NCBI GenBank assembly: GCA_903905455.1
Contig: CAIVGN010000197.1
Span: forward strand, 62,001-126,000
Source: an uncultured Archangium sp.
GTDB taxonomy: Bacteria; Myxococcota; Myxococcia; Myxococcales; Myxococcaceae
Reading direction: 5' to 3'
Length of the DNA: 64,000 nt
Shown here piece after piece: positions 27,724 through 36,597 of the stretch; position 1 is the first letter of the stretch; each line of letters begins with the position of its first letter. Made by a program: the position numbers and the translations under genes. The notes under the pieces are model-generated. The model was not told where the DNA came from and made no database searches. It was given only the letters and a program-made list of their open reading frames with translations.

Positions 27724-28584
27724 TCAGGCCGCGCGCGCGCGACCGCCGACCGCGGCCAGCAGCTCGCGCATGCGGTCGATCTCCGGCTTCGCGCTCTCCA
27801 CCAGGGCGCCGACGCGCTCCTCGCTCAGGCTCAGGCGCTCGAGCGACTCGAGGTCGAACTCCACCGAGTCGAGGCCCTCACCGAAGCCCGCGACGTGGGC
27901 CGCGATGTCGGCGACGTGCACCACCGTCGAGAGGTAGCGCAAGGTGGCCGTCGGCGCGTCGCCGGGCGCGTGGTGCCAGCGGGAGGCCCCGCCGATGTCC
28001 CGGGGCAGGTTCCACTTGCTGCACAACGCTTCCCCGAGCTCGGCGTGGCTGGTGCCCAGCAGCTCGAGTTCCAGCTCCACGGTGGCGAGGCCCCCGGGGC
28101 GCACCGCGAGCGCGTCGTTCGAGTCGAGCCACCCGGCGACGACGACCTTCCCCAGGTCGTGGAGCAGCCCCGCGGTGAAGGCCAGGTCGGGGTAGGTGAA
28201 GCCCGCTTCGCGACCCACGCGATCGGCGAGCACGGCCACGGCAATGGAATGGGCCCAGTAGTCTTCGGAGGTGGTGCCGTAGCCGCTGAGTCGCGCGGGG
28301 ATGGCCTTGGCGAACGCCGCGGTGGCCGCCACCTCGAAGACGCGGCGCATGCCCATGCGGGTGATGGCCTCGCGCACCGAGGTGATCTCCCGCGAGCCCC
28401 GGTAGTAGGCGGAGTTCGCGGAGCGCAGCAGGTTCGCCGTGAGCCCCACGTCGGGGCGCACCACCCGCTCGAAGTCGGCCATGGTGGTCTTCGGATCGTT
28501 GATCAGGCCGAAGACCTGGGACACGGCCGTGGGCACGGTGGGAATGGTGTCGATGCGTTCGACGATGTCAGTGGCGACGGACAT
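27724..28584 (-). CDS. HDOD domain protein (second of a convergent pair)
   Basis: Protein of 286 residues from the ATG at 28584. It has the same architecture as the HDOD protein encoded just across the convergent gap: IPTVPTAVSQVFGLI, RVVRPDVGLTANLLRSAN, AITRMGMRRVFEVAA and LLHDLGKVVVAGW. The sequence is too different for a recent duplication. Its start lies 5 bp after the stop of the MinD/FlhG-like gene, so the two are co-transcribed. Confidence 0.88.
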   Translation of the reverse strand: MSVATDIVERIDTIPTVPTAVSQVFGLINDPKTTMADFERVVRPDVGLTANLLRSANSAYYRGSREITSVREAITRMGMRRVFEVAATAAFAKAIPARLSGYGTTSEDYWAHSIAVAVLADRVGREAGFTYPDLAFTAGLLHDLGKVVVAGWLDSNDALAVRPGGLATVELELELLGTSHAELGEALCSKWNLPRDIGGASRWHHAPGDAPTATLRYLSTVVHVADIAAHVAGFGEGLDSVEFDLESLERLSLSEERVGALVESAKPEIDRMRELLAAVGGRARAA

Positions 28585-28589
28585 GGGGT

Positions 28590-29387
28590 TCAGCTCCCGG
28601 ACGAAAGCAGGGCCTCGTTGAACCACAGCCCGCCCGTCGGGGCGCGCGGCGGCGAGGCGAGGAGGGTCTGCGCCAGGCGCTCGTAGGCGCGGCTGGCCGG
28701 GCTGGTCGGCGCGAGCTCGACGAGCGGGCGCCCGGCCATGGCGGCCCGGCGGATGTTCTGATCGTCGGGGATGTTGGCCACCAGGCGCAGCCGCACGCCG
28801 CAGAACGAGGCCGACTGCTGGAGCTTGGCGAAGATGGCCTGGGCCGTGCGGGAGGTGCGCACGCAGTTGACCACCACGTCGACCTCGCGCACCGAGGCCT
28901 TGGCCCCCAGCGCCTTGATCAACACCACCGCGTCGGCGATGGAGGTCGGCTCGTCGGTGACCACCAGCAGCGAGACCTCGCCCGCCGAGGCGAAGAACAG
29001 CACGTCGTCGCCCACGCCCGAGCCCACGTCGACCACCACCGCGTCGAAGCGAGGCAGCAGCTGCTCCCAGGCCGAGGTCAGCGCCAGGCGCGTGGCGTCA
29101 TCCAGCTGGGCCAGGCGCCGCTCGCCCTGGCCACCGGCGAGCAACGACAGCCGGGGCCCCACCTGGCAGAGCACCTCCTCGAGGGGCGCCCCGTCGAGGA
29201 GATCGCCCAGGTTCAGGAGGGGCCTTACGCCCAGCAACACGTCGACGTTCGACAGGCCCCCGTCGGCGTCGATGACCAGCACGCGTTGTCCCTCGCGCGC
29301 AAAGAGCGTCGAGAGATTGGCGGCGAGGTGAGACTTCCCCACACCACCCTTCCCACTCGTCACACTTACGACTCGCACCCGTGCCAT
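28590..29387 (-). CDS. MinD/ParA-family ATPase (FlhG-like)
   Basis: Cytosolic, probably membrane- or pole-associated P-loop ATPase of 265 residues. The deviant Walker A is KGGVGKSHLAANLS (about 13-26), with VLIDADGGLSNVDVLLG (Walker A') and FDAVVVDVGSGVGDD (switch II). No C-terminal amphipathic MinD helix stands out. The length and the DGGLSNVD motif resemble FlhG/YlxH, which positions flagella, but no flagellar genes are nearby. In myxobacteria such ATPases can serve motility or polarity systems. Co-transcription with an HDOD gene suggests a shared signalling task. Confidence 0.85.
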   Translation of the reverse strand: MARVRVVSVTSGKGGVGKSHLAANLSTLFAREGQRVLVIDADGGLSNVDVLLGVRPLLNLGDLLDGAPLEEVLCQVGPRLSLLAGGQGERRLAQLDDATRLALTSAWEQLLPRFDAVVVDVGSGVGDDVLFFASAGEVSLLVVTDEPTSIADAVVLIKALGAKASVREVDVVVNCVRTSRTAQAIFAKLQQSASFCGVRLRLVANIPDDQNIRRAAMAGRPLVELAPTSPASRAYERLAQTLLASPPRAPTGGLWFNEALLSSGS

Positions 29388-29440
29388 GCGGCACCGATTT
29401 GCAAGTGCTGCGCCTTCTGCCGATCAGCCGGCCAGACCGA

Positions 29441-29866
29441 TCAGCCGCCGGTCCCGCTCAGGCGAAGGCTCGGAAGTGCAGCGTCGGCGTCGTGGGAAAA
29501 GGTCACCTGGGTCGCCTGGGCCCCTACCCCGGCCGGGGCAAAGGTGACGGTCGCGGTCACGGACGAACCAGGGGCCAGCTCGGCCGAGGCGTCGCGGATG
29601 AACCACGAGCCGTTGCCAGCGGAACCCAGGGAAGCGCCCACCACGTTCATGGCGTCGATGCCCACGTTGGTGGCCCGCACCACGATGGGGCGCTGAGTGC
29701 CGACGGTCACCGTGCCGACGTCGAAGGCGAGATCGAGGGCCGGCGCCTGGGCGTCGCCATCGACCGAGAGGTGGAGCACCCCGCGCTTGGTGCTCTTGAC
29801 GACCTGCGGCTGGCAGGCGCTGAGGACCGCGAGGCCCGCGGCCAGGAGGCCCAGGCGCAGCTTCAC
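29441..29866 (-). CDS. Small lipoprotein with an ASH-like Ig fold
   Basis: Lipoprotein of 141 residues. The leader ends in LSAC (Cys about 18). The remainder resembles one immunoglobulin-like domain of the ASPM/SPD-2/Hydin or 'choice-of-anchor D' type: LDLAFDVGTVTVG, PIVVRATNVGIDAM, LAPGSSVTATVTFAPAG, LPSLRLSGTGG. No function is known. Its ATG overlaps the stop of the preceding TPR gene by 4 nt, so it is translationally coupled. Confidence 0.75.
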   Translation of the reverse strand: MKLRLGLLAAGLAVLSACQPQVVKSTKRGVLHLSVDGDAQAPALDLAFDVGTVTVGTQRPIVVRATNVGIDAMNVVGASLGSAGNGSWFIRDASAELAPGSSVTATVTFAPAGVGAQATQVTFSHDADAALPSLRLSGTGG

Positions 29867-31038
29867 AGCTTGCCTTCGAGCTTCGGCGCGAACGAGGGCA
29901 CGGTCTCCTTGAGGCGCTGCCAGACGGCCTTGGCGCCCTCGGGGTCGCCCTTGGCCTTGAGGACGTCACCCAACTCCGAGATCGCGGCGGGGTTCTCAGA
30001 GGCGACGCGCCACACGTTGTCGGCCATGGGCTGGCGGTTGAGGCGGATCATCGTCCACGCCATTCCGGCGCGGAGCCGCGCGTTGTCCGGCTGGAAGGGC
30101 ATCACCTGCCTGTAGGCGGTCAGCGCGTCCTGGAAGCGGCCGCGGGCCAGGTGCTCCTCGGCGTCGGACACCAGCTTGGCGAAGTTGGCTTCCATCTCCG
30201 GGGTGCGGGGCGCGTTCTGGAAGGCCTCCATGGTCTCCTTGGTCAGCACCGGGGGCATGCCCGCGGGGCGCGCGACGGGCGCGGGCGGCGGCGGCGCGGC
30301 GGCGGCGACCTGCTGGGCGGTGACGGTCAGCTTCGAGAGGCCGCCGGCCTCGAGGGCCGCGGTGGTGCGCGCGAGCAGGCGCTTGGCGTTGGGGGCCCGG
30401 GGCGAGGTGGGCGCGTCGGTGAGGAAGCGCTCGAAGTCGGCCTTGGCGCGGCGCAGGGCGGCGAGGTCGTCACCCAGGGTGTCGAGGGTCACGGCGGCGC
30501 GGCCATAGCGCGCATCGACGTTCACCTCGGAGGTCTCGAGGGCCCGCGAGTAGGTCAGCACCGCCCCGGCGGCGTCGGAGAGGAGGAACTGGCTGTTGCC
30601 CAGCAGGACCTCGACCTCCATCAGCGGCGCGAGGGCCGCGCTCAGGCACGAGACGGCGCCGGCCGCGTTCTTCGCGGTGGCGAGCCCACGGGCCTTTTCG
30701 GCGAGCGAGGCCAGGGTGCTGGCGGCGGTCGGCTCACAGCCCACCGAGGCCGGCGTGGGGAGCGCCTTGCTGCCCAACAGCTTGCGCTGCGCGAGGAAGA
30801 GGGTGCGCGCGTCTTCGGCGCCGGCGACGGCCTGCTTGAAGAAGAGCTGGGCGTCGGCGTAGCGGCCCTGGCCGAAGTACAGGCGCCCCAGCGAGGCGGC
30901 GATCTCGAAGGGCTTGTCCTTCTCCTTGAGGCCCGCGGTGGTGTCGAGCTTCTGCACCAGCTCGTTGACGGTGGGCGGGGTCTTCGAAGGCTGCGCGGGG
31001 GCGGCCTGGGCCAGCAAGAGAAGGACGAGGGCGTTCAC
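29863..31038 (-). CDS. Exported TPR-repeat protein
   Basis: Protein of 391 residues starting at a GTG, with a leader VLLLLAQAAPAQP. TPR-like units appear near 45-75 (SLGRLYFGQGRYADAQLFFK), 145-180 (LTYSRALETSEVNVDARYGRA) and 285-340 (AEEHLARGRFQDALTAYRQ). A Pro/Ala-rich linker (about 240-260) lies between. It is probably a periplasmic scaffold; partner unknown. The next gene encodes the coupled small lipoprotein. Confidence 0.75.
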   Translation of the reverse strand: MNALVLLLLAQAAPAQPSKTPPTVNELVQKLDTTAGLKEKDKPFEIAASLGRLYFGQGRYADAQLFFKQAVAGAEDARTLFLAQRKLLGSKALPTPASVGCEPTAASTLASLAEKARGLATAKNAAGAVSCLSAALAPLMEVEVLLGNSQFLLSDAAGAVLTYSRALETSEVNVDARYGRAAVTLDTLGDDLAALRRAKADFERFLTDAPTSPRAPNAKRLLARTTAALEAGGLSKLTVTAQQVAAAAPPPPAPVARPAGMPPVLTKETMEAFQNAPRTPEMEANFAKLVSDAEEHLARGRFQDALTAYRQVMPFQPDNARLRAGMAWTMIRLNRQPMADNVWRVASENPAAISELGDVLKAKGDPEGAKAVWQRLKETVPSFAPKLEGKL

Positions 31039-31070
31039 GGCGCGTCACGTAGCACCGGGAACTTCGGCTG

Positions 31071-32222
31071 TCAGCGCAGGCCCTCGATGACCCAGCAGCG
31101 CCGGCCGTGAGACCGGGCAGTCCGACAATGGGCGACAGCCTCGGGGGGGCCTCCCGCCTCCTCGAGGGCGTCGGCCAGCACCAGCAACCGGGGGGCCGTG
31201 GGGGCCTCGGGCAGGGCCGCGCGGTGCCCCAGCGTGCCCGTGAGCCAGTGGAGCGCGCAGGGCCCGGGAGCGCCGCCGAGCGCCGGCAGGGTCAAGGCGA
31301 CGCGGGCCCCGGGGTGCCAGGCGTGGGTGGGCTGGTCGAGCGAGGCCAGCTCCGCGCCGGTGGCCAGCGAGAACACGCGGGTGGTCTGGCCGAGCATCAG
31401 CAGGTGGTTTCCATCGGTGGCCAGCTGGCGCGGCGAGAGCCCGGGGAAGGCGCGCTCGATCTTCCGGGTGGCGAGGTCGACGATGAGCACGCCCTCGGAG
31501 TGGGCGAGGAACGAATCCTCGGCGTCCTCCGGTTGCTGCCCGCGCAGGGCAATGCGGCCCTCGTCGAGCCAGCACACGTCGTCGTCCCACCACTCGGCGA
31601 AGAGCGAGTCGTGGAGTTCGGGCGGGGCATCGGCGCGCGACGTGAGCCAGGCCTCCACGTCCATCACCCGCAGCGCCCCGACCGGCTGCCAGTGCCAGCC
31701 GAAGCTGGCGAGCTGCCGGCCGCTGGGGGACGGGGTGGCGTGACCGAAGAAGTAGTCGAGGTCGGTGTCGTCGCCCGCGGGCGCGAGGCGCTCGAGCGAG
31801 GGCAGCGCGAAGGCCTCGAGGCGGTTCCAGGCGGTGGCGGTGATCAGCACGTCGCGCTCGCCGCTCTTCACCAGGGCCAGCGCCCAGCCCGAGGCGTCGG
31901 CGTGGTAGTCGGCCCGGACCAGGGCGCGCAGCAGCGTCCCCTGGGCCACGTCGTACAGCGCGCCCTCGAGGCCGCGGGTCTGCACCACCGCGAGGTACCG
32001 GCCATCGGCCGAAGCCACCAGCGTCGCCGACTCGCCGACCGGCAACGCGAAGGGCAACCGGGTCTCGAAGAACGTGGCGCCGTCGTCGAGATCGACGCCC
32101 CGCAACACGCCGTCGTGGGTGGCGAGGAACCAGCGGGGTCGATCTGCTTCGGAGGCCGGGCACACACCCGCGACGCCAGCCTCCAGCCCCGTGAGGGACA
32201 CCGGCGCACTGCACCACTTCAT
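31071..32222 (-). CDS. Beta-propeller-like protein with an apparent TIGR02996-like tail
   Basis: Cytosolic protein of 383 residues without a signal peptide; function unknown. Repeated strands with WD/PQQ-like spacing (WFLATHDGVLRGVDLDDG, TLVASADGRYLAVVQ, GRQLASFGWHWQPVG, GNHLLMLGQTTRVFSLATG) suggest a propeller. The last 38 residues (LLVLADALEEAGGPPEAVAHC, then SHGRRCWVIEGL) look like the repeat-companion domain TIGR02996 of myxobacteria and planctomycetes; I recognise this by eye only. Its ATG overlaps the folK stop by 4 nt, making it the last gene of the lysine/folate operon. Confidence 0.65.
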   Translation of the reverse strand: MKWCSAPVSLTGLEAGVAGVCPASEADRPRWFLATHDGVLRGVDLDDGATFFETRLPFALPVGESATLVASADGRYLAVVQTRGLEGALYDVAQGTLLRALVRADYHADASGWALALVKSGERDVLITATAWNRLEAFALPSLERLAPAGDDTDLDYFFGHATPSPSGRQLASFGWHWQPVGALRVMDVEAWLTSRADAPPELHDSLFAEWWDDDVCWLDEGRIALRGQQPEDAEDSFLAHSEGVLIVDLATRKIERAFPGLSPRQLATDGNHLLMLGQTTRVFSLATGAELASLDQPTHAWHPGARVALTLPALGGAPGPCALHWLTGTLGHRAALPEAPTAPRLLVLADALEEAGGPPEAVAHCRTARSHGRRCWVIEGLR

Positions 32223-32719
32223 GTCGACTGCGGACGGCCCCGGGGCGCGGGACTGACCGGGAGGGCCCGCCACAGCTGCCGCGCGGTCCGTCGCAGCCCG
32301 GGGTGCCACGCCTCGGGCGCGAGGGTCACCAGCGGCTCGAGCACGAAGCGGCGCTCATGCAGGCGCGGGTGCGGCACGGTGAGCAGGTCGCTGTCGAGGA
32401 CGGCCTCGCCGTGGAGCAGGAGATCGAGATCGATGAGCCGCGGCGCCCAGCGGGTGGTGAGCACCCGGCCCATGTCGCGTTCGATGAACTTGAGGGCGCG
32501 GAACAGCCCGAGCGGCGTGAGCACCGTGTCGAGCGCGTCGACGGAGTTCAGGTACGGCGGCTGCGGCGTGGGGTCCTCCGCGGGCAGGAGCGCGGGGGTC
32601 TCGAGCACGGGACCCGCGCGGTGGGCCCCCAGCAGCGCGAGCCGACGGCGGGCCTCGAGCAGGTTCTCGAGGCGATGGCCGAGGTTGGTGCCGAGCGCGA
32701 CGTAGCAGCGCACGGTCAC
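32219..32719 (-). CDS. folK: 2-amino-4-hydroxy-6-hydroxymethyldihydropteridine diphosphokinase
   Basis: Pyrophosphorylates 6-hydroxymethyl-7,8-dihydropterin in folate synthesis. It has 166 residues, normal for HPPK. Motifs: YVALGTNLGHRLENL at the N-terminus, PPYLNSVDAL in the middle and RWAPRLIDLDLLL, the PROSITE-type HPPK signature, then PHPRLHERRFVLEPL. It overlaps both neighbours by 4 nt. Pairing with dap genes is not the usual folate context; folA and thyA lie 27 kb away in this window. Confidence 0.95.
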   Translation of the reverse strand: MTVRCYVALGTNLGHRLENLLEARRRLALLGAHRAGPVLETPALLPAEDPTPQPPYLNSVDALDTVLTPLGLFRALKFIERDMGRVLTTRWAPRLIDLDLLLHGEAVLDSDLLTVPHPRLHERRFVLEPLVTLAPEAWHPGLRRTARQLWRALPVSPAPRGRPQST

Positions 32720-33480
32720 GCGTGCGCGACCGGGTTGCGGAGCACGCCGATGCCTTCGAGCTCCACCTCCACCACGTCACCCGCGTGCAGCGGGCCGACG
32801 CCCGACGGGGTGCCGGTGCTCACCAGGTCTCCGGGAAGGAGCGTCATCACGTGCGAGATGAAGGACACCAACTGCGCCGCCTGGTGCACCATGTCCGAGG
32901 TGCGCCCATCTTGCTTGACCACCCCGTTCACGCGGCACTGCACGCGCAGGTCGTCGGGCGAGAGCCCCGTGACCATCACCGGGCCGCAGCAGGCGAAGGT
33001 GTCGTAGCCCTTGGCGCGGGTGTGCTGCACCTCGCGCTTCTGGATGTCGCGGGCGGTGACGTCGTTGAAGCAGGTGAGCGCGAAGATCGCGGCCCGGGCC
33101 TCTTCGACGGTGGCGCGCGTCAGCTTGCGACCGATGACCAGGGCCAGCTCGGCCTCGTAGTGCACCTCCTGGCTCGCGGGGGGCAGGATGATCTTCGCCT
33201 CGTGCGCGTTGAGCGCGGTCATGGGCTTGGTGAAGATCAACGGCTCGACGGGCACCGACTTGCCCATCTCCTCGGCGTGCTTGCGGTAGTTCTGGCCAAT
33301 GGCCACCACCTTCGAGGCGTCGCTCACCGGCAGCCACCTCGCCTCGGCGCGCGGCACCACCTGGCCGGTGGGAAAGCTGGCCAGGTCCCACGGAGCGCCG
33401 GAGAGCACGACGAAGGTGCCCTGCTCTTCCCGGGCGTAGACGGCCCGACCATCGACCTCGAGGCGCGCGAAGACAGCCAT
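32716..33480 (-). CDS. Fumarylacetoacetate hydrolase family protein
   Basis: Protein of 254 residues from the FAH superfamily (hydrolases, decarboxylases or isomerases acting on oxo-acids). Visible are AIGQNYRKHAEEMG, PLIFTKPMTALN, the metal-binding EAELALVIGRK and the C-terminal LLPGDLVSTGTPSGVGPL. The specific substrate is unknown; acylpyruvase or oxaloacetate decarboxylase-type activity is common in this subgroup. Its ATG shares one base with the dapB stop (TGATG), and its stop overlaps folK by 4 nt. Confidence 0.88.
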   Translation of the reverse strand: MAVFARLEVDGRAVYAREEQGTFVVLSGAPWDLASFPTGQVVPRAEARWLPVSDASKVVAIGQNYRKHAEEMGKSVPVEPLIFTKPMTALNAHEAKIILPPASQEVHYEAELALVIGRKLTRATVEEARAAIFALTCFNDVTARDIQKREVQHTRAKGYDTFACCGPVMVTGLSPDDLRVQCRVNGVVKQDGRTSDMVHQAAQLVSFISHVMTLLPGDLVSTGTPSGVGPLHAGDVVEVELEGIGVLRNPVAHA

Positions 33481-34286
33481 CACTTCACCCCCAGGACGTC
33501 GGTCATGTCGTAGAGGCCCGCGGGCTTGCCCACGAGCCACTTCGCGGCGCGCAGGGCCCCGCGGCCGAACTGCTCGCGGCTGGTGGCGCGGTGGGTGAGC
33601 TCCACGCGCTCACCGTCACCGAAGAAGAACACGGTGTGCTCGCCGACCACGTCACCGCCGCGCACGGACTGCACGCCGATCTCCTTGCGGGGGCGCTCGC
33701 CTACCTGCCCCACGCGCGAGGTGCAGATGTCGTCGCGCTCGCGGCCCAGGGACTTCGCCAGCTCCTCGGCCAGGCGCATGGCCGTGCCCGAGGGCGCGTC
33801 CTTCTTCATGCGGTGGTGGGTCTCGACGATCTCCACGTCGAAGTCCTCGCCCAGGCGCCGCGCCAGCGTCGCCGCGAGCTCGATGACCAGGTTCACGCCG
33901 ACCGACATGTTGGGCGCCATCACCAGGGGGATGCGCTTCCCGGCCTCGGCCATGGCGGCCTTCGCCTCGGGAGAGAAGCCGGTGCTCCCGACGACGAGCG
34001 GCACGCCGGCCTCCGCGCACTGCCGCGCGTGGTGCACCGAGGCCTCGGGGGTCGTGAAGTCGATGACCACGTGGGCGCGGCCCAGCACCTGGTCCAGCGA
34101 GTCGACGGTCGACAGCTCCAGCGGCGCGAGGTGCGCGGCGAGGCCCAGGTCGAGGCCGATGGCGGCGCTGCCCGGCTTGTCGGTGCCTCCGTGGAGCACG
34201 AACTCCGGGTTGTCACGAATGAGCCGTGTCAGCATCGCGCCCATGCGGCCGGACACGCCGGTGATCACCGTGCGAATCGGCGTCAT
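33480..34286 (-). CDS. dapB: 4-hydroxy-tetrahydrodipicolinate reductase
   Basis: NAD(P)H-dependent second step of the lysine/meso-DAP branch after aspartate semialdehyde. It has 268 residues: Rossmann start VITGVSGRMGAMLTRLI, VIDFTTPEASVHH, VGSTGFS, the active-site segment VEIVETHHRMKKDAPSGTA with the catalytic His pair and Lys, and a C-terminal VLGVK. It overlaps dapA by 4 nt. Confidence 0.97.
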   Translation of the reverse strand: MTPIRTVITGVSGRMGAMLTRLIRDNPEFVLHGGTDKPGSAAIGLDLGLAAHLAPLELSTVDSLDQVLGRAHVVIDFTTPEASVHHARQCAEAGVPLVVGSTGFSPEAKAAMAEAGKRIPLVMAPNMSVGVNLVIELAATLARRLGEDFDVEIVETHHRMKKDAPSGTAMRLAEELAKSLGRERDDICTSRVGQVGERPRKEIGVQSVRGGDVVGEHTVFFFGDGERVELTHRATSREQFGRGALRAAKWLVGKPAGLYDMTDVLGVK

Positions 34287-35176
34287 GACGCCTTCCGCGA
34301 GAGGAGCCCCAGCTTGCCCAGCTCCTCCTGGAGCCTGGCCGCGTTGCCCTCGGTCATGGGCGTCAGCGGGGGGCGGATCTCGGTGCCGAAGAGGCCCATC
34401 TGGTGCAGCGCCATCTTCACGGGGATGGGGTTCGACTCGATGAACAGCAACCGGTGGAGCGGCTGCATCGACAGCTGCAGGCGACGTGCGCCCTCGATGT
34501 CGCCCTGGAGCGCGGCGGCGCAGAGGTCGGCCATGAGGCGCGGCGCGACGTTCGACGAGACGGAGATGACGCCCCGGCCGCCCGAGAAGATGAACGGCGC
34601 GACCACGAAGTCGTCACCCGAGAGCAGCGTGATGCGATCGCCGACCTGCTCGAAGACGTCCAGGGTGCGCAGGATGTTGCCGGTCGCTTCCTTCAGCGCG
34701 ACGACCTCCTTCACGTCGAGCAGCCGCTTCACCGTCTCGGGGAGCAGGTCGACGCCGGTTCGGCCCGGCACGTTGTAGGCGATGATCGGGTAGCCGGGGT
34801 GCGCCTGGGCGACGAGCCGGTAGTGCTCCACGAGGCCGGCCTGGGTGGGCTTGTTGTAATAGGGGGTGACGATCAACGTGCCGTCGGCGCCGAGCTCGCG
34901 CGCGGTCTTCACGCCCTCGATGGTCTCGGCGGTGGAGTTGCTGCCCGCCCCGGCGAAGACCTTCGCGCGGCCCCGGTTGGCCTTGATGCACACCTCGATG
35001 GCGCGGCGGCGCTCGGGCGCGGTCATGGTGACCGCTTCCCCGGTGGTGCCCATGGGCACGAGCACCGAGGTGCCGTTGGTGACCTGGTACTCCACGAGCG
35101 CCTCGTAGGCGCCCTCGTCGAGCTTGCCGTCCTTGAAGGGGGTGGCGAGCGCAGTCATCGAGCCTTGCAACGTCAT
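34283..35176 (-). CDS. dapA: 4-hydroxy-tetrahydrodipicolinate synthase
   Basis: Condenses pyruvate with aspartate semialdehyde. It has 297 residues, a TIM barrel. MGTTGEAVTM holds the Thr of the proton relay, IAYNVPGRTGVDL the Tyr and VALKEATGN the Schiff-base Lys. The length is standard. It overlaps lysA upstream and dapB downstream by 4 nt each. Confidence 0.97.
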   Translation of the reverse strand: MTLQGSMTALATPFKDGKLDEGAYEALVEYQVTNGTSVLVPMGTTGEAVTMTAPERRRAIEVCIKANRGRAKVFAGAGSNSTAETIEGVKTARELGADGTLIVTPYYNKPTQAGLVEHYRLVAQAHPGYPIIAYNVPGRTGVDLLPETVKRLLDVKEVVALKEATGNILRTLDVFEQVGDRITLLSGDDFVVAPFIFSGGRGVISVSSNVAPRLMADLCAAALQGDIEGARRLQLSMQPLHRLLFIESNPIPVKMALHQMGLFGTEIRPPLTPMTEGNAARLQEELGKLGLLSRKAS

Positions 35177-36414
35177 GGGGTCTCTCCTCTCCAGAGATCT
35201 TCGAGTGCCTCGCGCTTGCGCACGACGCGGTAGTCATCGCCGTCGACCAGCACTTCCGCGGGTCGCTGGCGCGAGTTGTAGGTGCTTGCCATGGACATGC
35301 CGTAGGCGCCGGCGGTCTTGACGGCGAGCAGGTCGCCGCCCTGCAGCGGTGCCAGCGAGCGGGCATGGCCGAGCACGTCGCTCGATTCGCAGACGGGGCC
35401 GACGATCTCCACCGTGGCCTTCGCGCCGCGCCGTGGCTTGACCGCCACGATGTCGTGGTGCGCCTCGTAGAGCGCGGGCCGCAGCAGGTCGTTCATGCCC
35501 GCATCCACGATGACGAAGCGCTTGGCCGGGGTCTGCTTGCGGAAGAGCACGCGGGTCAGCAGCACGCCGGCGTTGGCCACCAGCACCCGGCCCGGCTCGA
35601 GCACCAGCGTCGCGCCCAGCGTCTTGGTGGCCGAGAGCACCGCGCGCGCGTAGGCGGCGACGCCGGGAGGCTTCTCGCTCGAGTAGGTCACGCCGAGGCC
35701 GCCGCCCACGTCGAGGTGCGTGAGGGGGAAGCCCTGGGCCTTGAGCTCGGCATAGAGCCCACCGACGCGGGTGATGGCCTCTTTGACCGGGCGCGCGTCG
35801 GTGAGCTGGCTGCCGATGTGACAGTCGACGCCGACGGCGGTGAGCCCCTTCATGCGGCGCGACGCACGGTACAGGGCGACGGCCTCCTCGAAGGGCACGC
35901 CGAACTTCGAGGTCTTGAGCCCGGTGGCGATGTAGCGGTGCGTCTTCGCGTCGACGTCGGGGTTGACCCGCAGCGAGAACGGCGCGCGAACGCCCAGGCC
36001 GCGGCCCACACGATCGAGCAGCGCGAGCTCCTCGGCACTCTCCACGTTGAACATCAAGATGCCCGCGCGCAGGGCCGCGACCATCTCGTCTTCCCGCTTG
36101 CCCACGCCCGAGAACACGACCTTCTTCGCGTCGCCGCCGGCCTTCAGCACCCGCGCCAGCTCGCCCCCGGAGACGATGTCGAAGCCCGCGCCGCCCTTCG
36201 CGAAGAGCGAGAGCACGGCGAGCGTGGAGTTGGCCTTCACCGAGTAGCAGATGACGGTGGGCACCGAGGCGAAGGCCTCGCGCACCACGCCTAAGTGCCG
36301 CTCGAGCGTCGCCCGCGAATAGACGTAGGTCGGAGTACCCACCTCGTCGGCGATGCGGCAGAGGGCCACGCCTTCGGCCCACAGGGCGCCGCGCTGCTCG
36401 TGGAAGTGGTTCAC
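35173..36414 (-). CDS. lysA: Diaminopimelate decarboxylase
   Basis: PLP enzyme converting meso-DAP to L-lysine. It has 413 residues. The Schiff-base Lys lies in CYSVKANSTLAVL. GFDIVSGGELARVLKAG, VDCHIGSQLTD, DVGGGLGV and the catalytic Cys in GPVCESSDVLG are all present. The start is a GTG at 36414 (VNHFHEQ) that overlaps the stop of the small lipoprotein gene as GTGA; the frame continues five codons further but lacks a better site. The lptM-lysA order is seen in many proteobacteria. Confidence 0.96.
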   Translation of the reverse strand: MNHFHEQRGALWAEGVALCRIADEVGTPTYVYSRATLERHLGVVREAFASVPTVICYSVKANSTLAVLSLFAKGGAGFDIVSGGELARVLKAGGDAKKVVFSGVGKREDEMVAALRAGILMFNVESAEELALLDRVGRGLGVRAPFSLRVNPDVDAKTHRYIATGLKTSKFGVPFEEAVALYRASRRMKGLTAVGVDCHIGSQLTDARPVKEAITRVGGLYAELKAQGFPLTHLDVGGGLGVTYSSEKPPGVAAYARAVLSATKTLGATLVLEPGRVLVANAGVLLTRVLFRKQTPAKRFVIVDAGMNDLLRPALYEAHHDIVAVKPRRGAKATVEIVGPVCESSDVLGHARSLAPLQGGDLLAVKTAGAYGMSMASTYNSRQRPAEVLVDGDDYRVVRKREALEDLWRGETP

Positions 36415-36551
36415 CGCTTCCCTCCGCAACAGCCGGCGTCGGGCGCGTCGATGAGGGACGACGCAGGTTCATCGAGCGGCGGGCGGGGAGGCCCCTTGAT
36501 GCCGCAGGCCGTGAGCCCGAGGAGGACGACGATGAGCAGGACCGGACGCAT
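36411..36551 (-). CDS. lptM: LptM-like small lipoprotein
   Basis: A 46-residue lipoprotein. The leader MRPVLLIVVLLGLTAC is followed by GIKGPPRPP, the short conserved motif of LptM (YifL), which assists maturation of the LptDE LPS transporter in E. coli. It ends CCGGKR. Position immediately before lysA with a 4-nt overlap matches the usual genomic context of this family. The gene is short enough to be missed by automatic callers. Confidence 0.8.
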   Translation of the reverse strand: MRPVLLIVVLLGLTACGIKGPPRPPLDEPASSLIDAPDAGCCGGKR

Positions 36552-36597
36552 GGCGCGCGGCACCCTGCCCGCGCGACCACCCGAGCGCAAGCTCACC

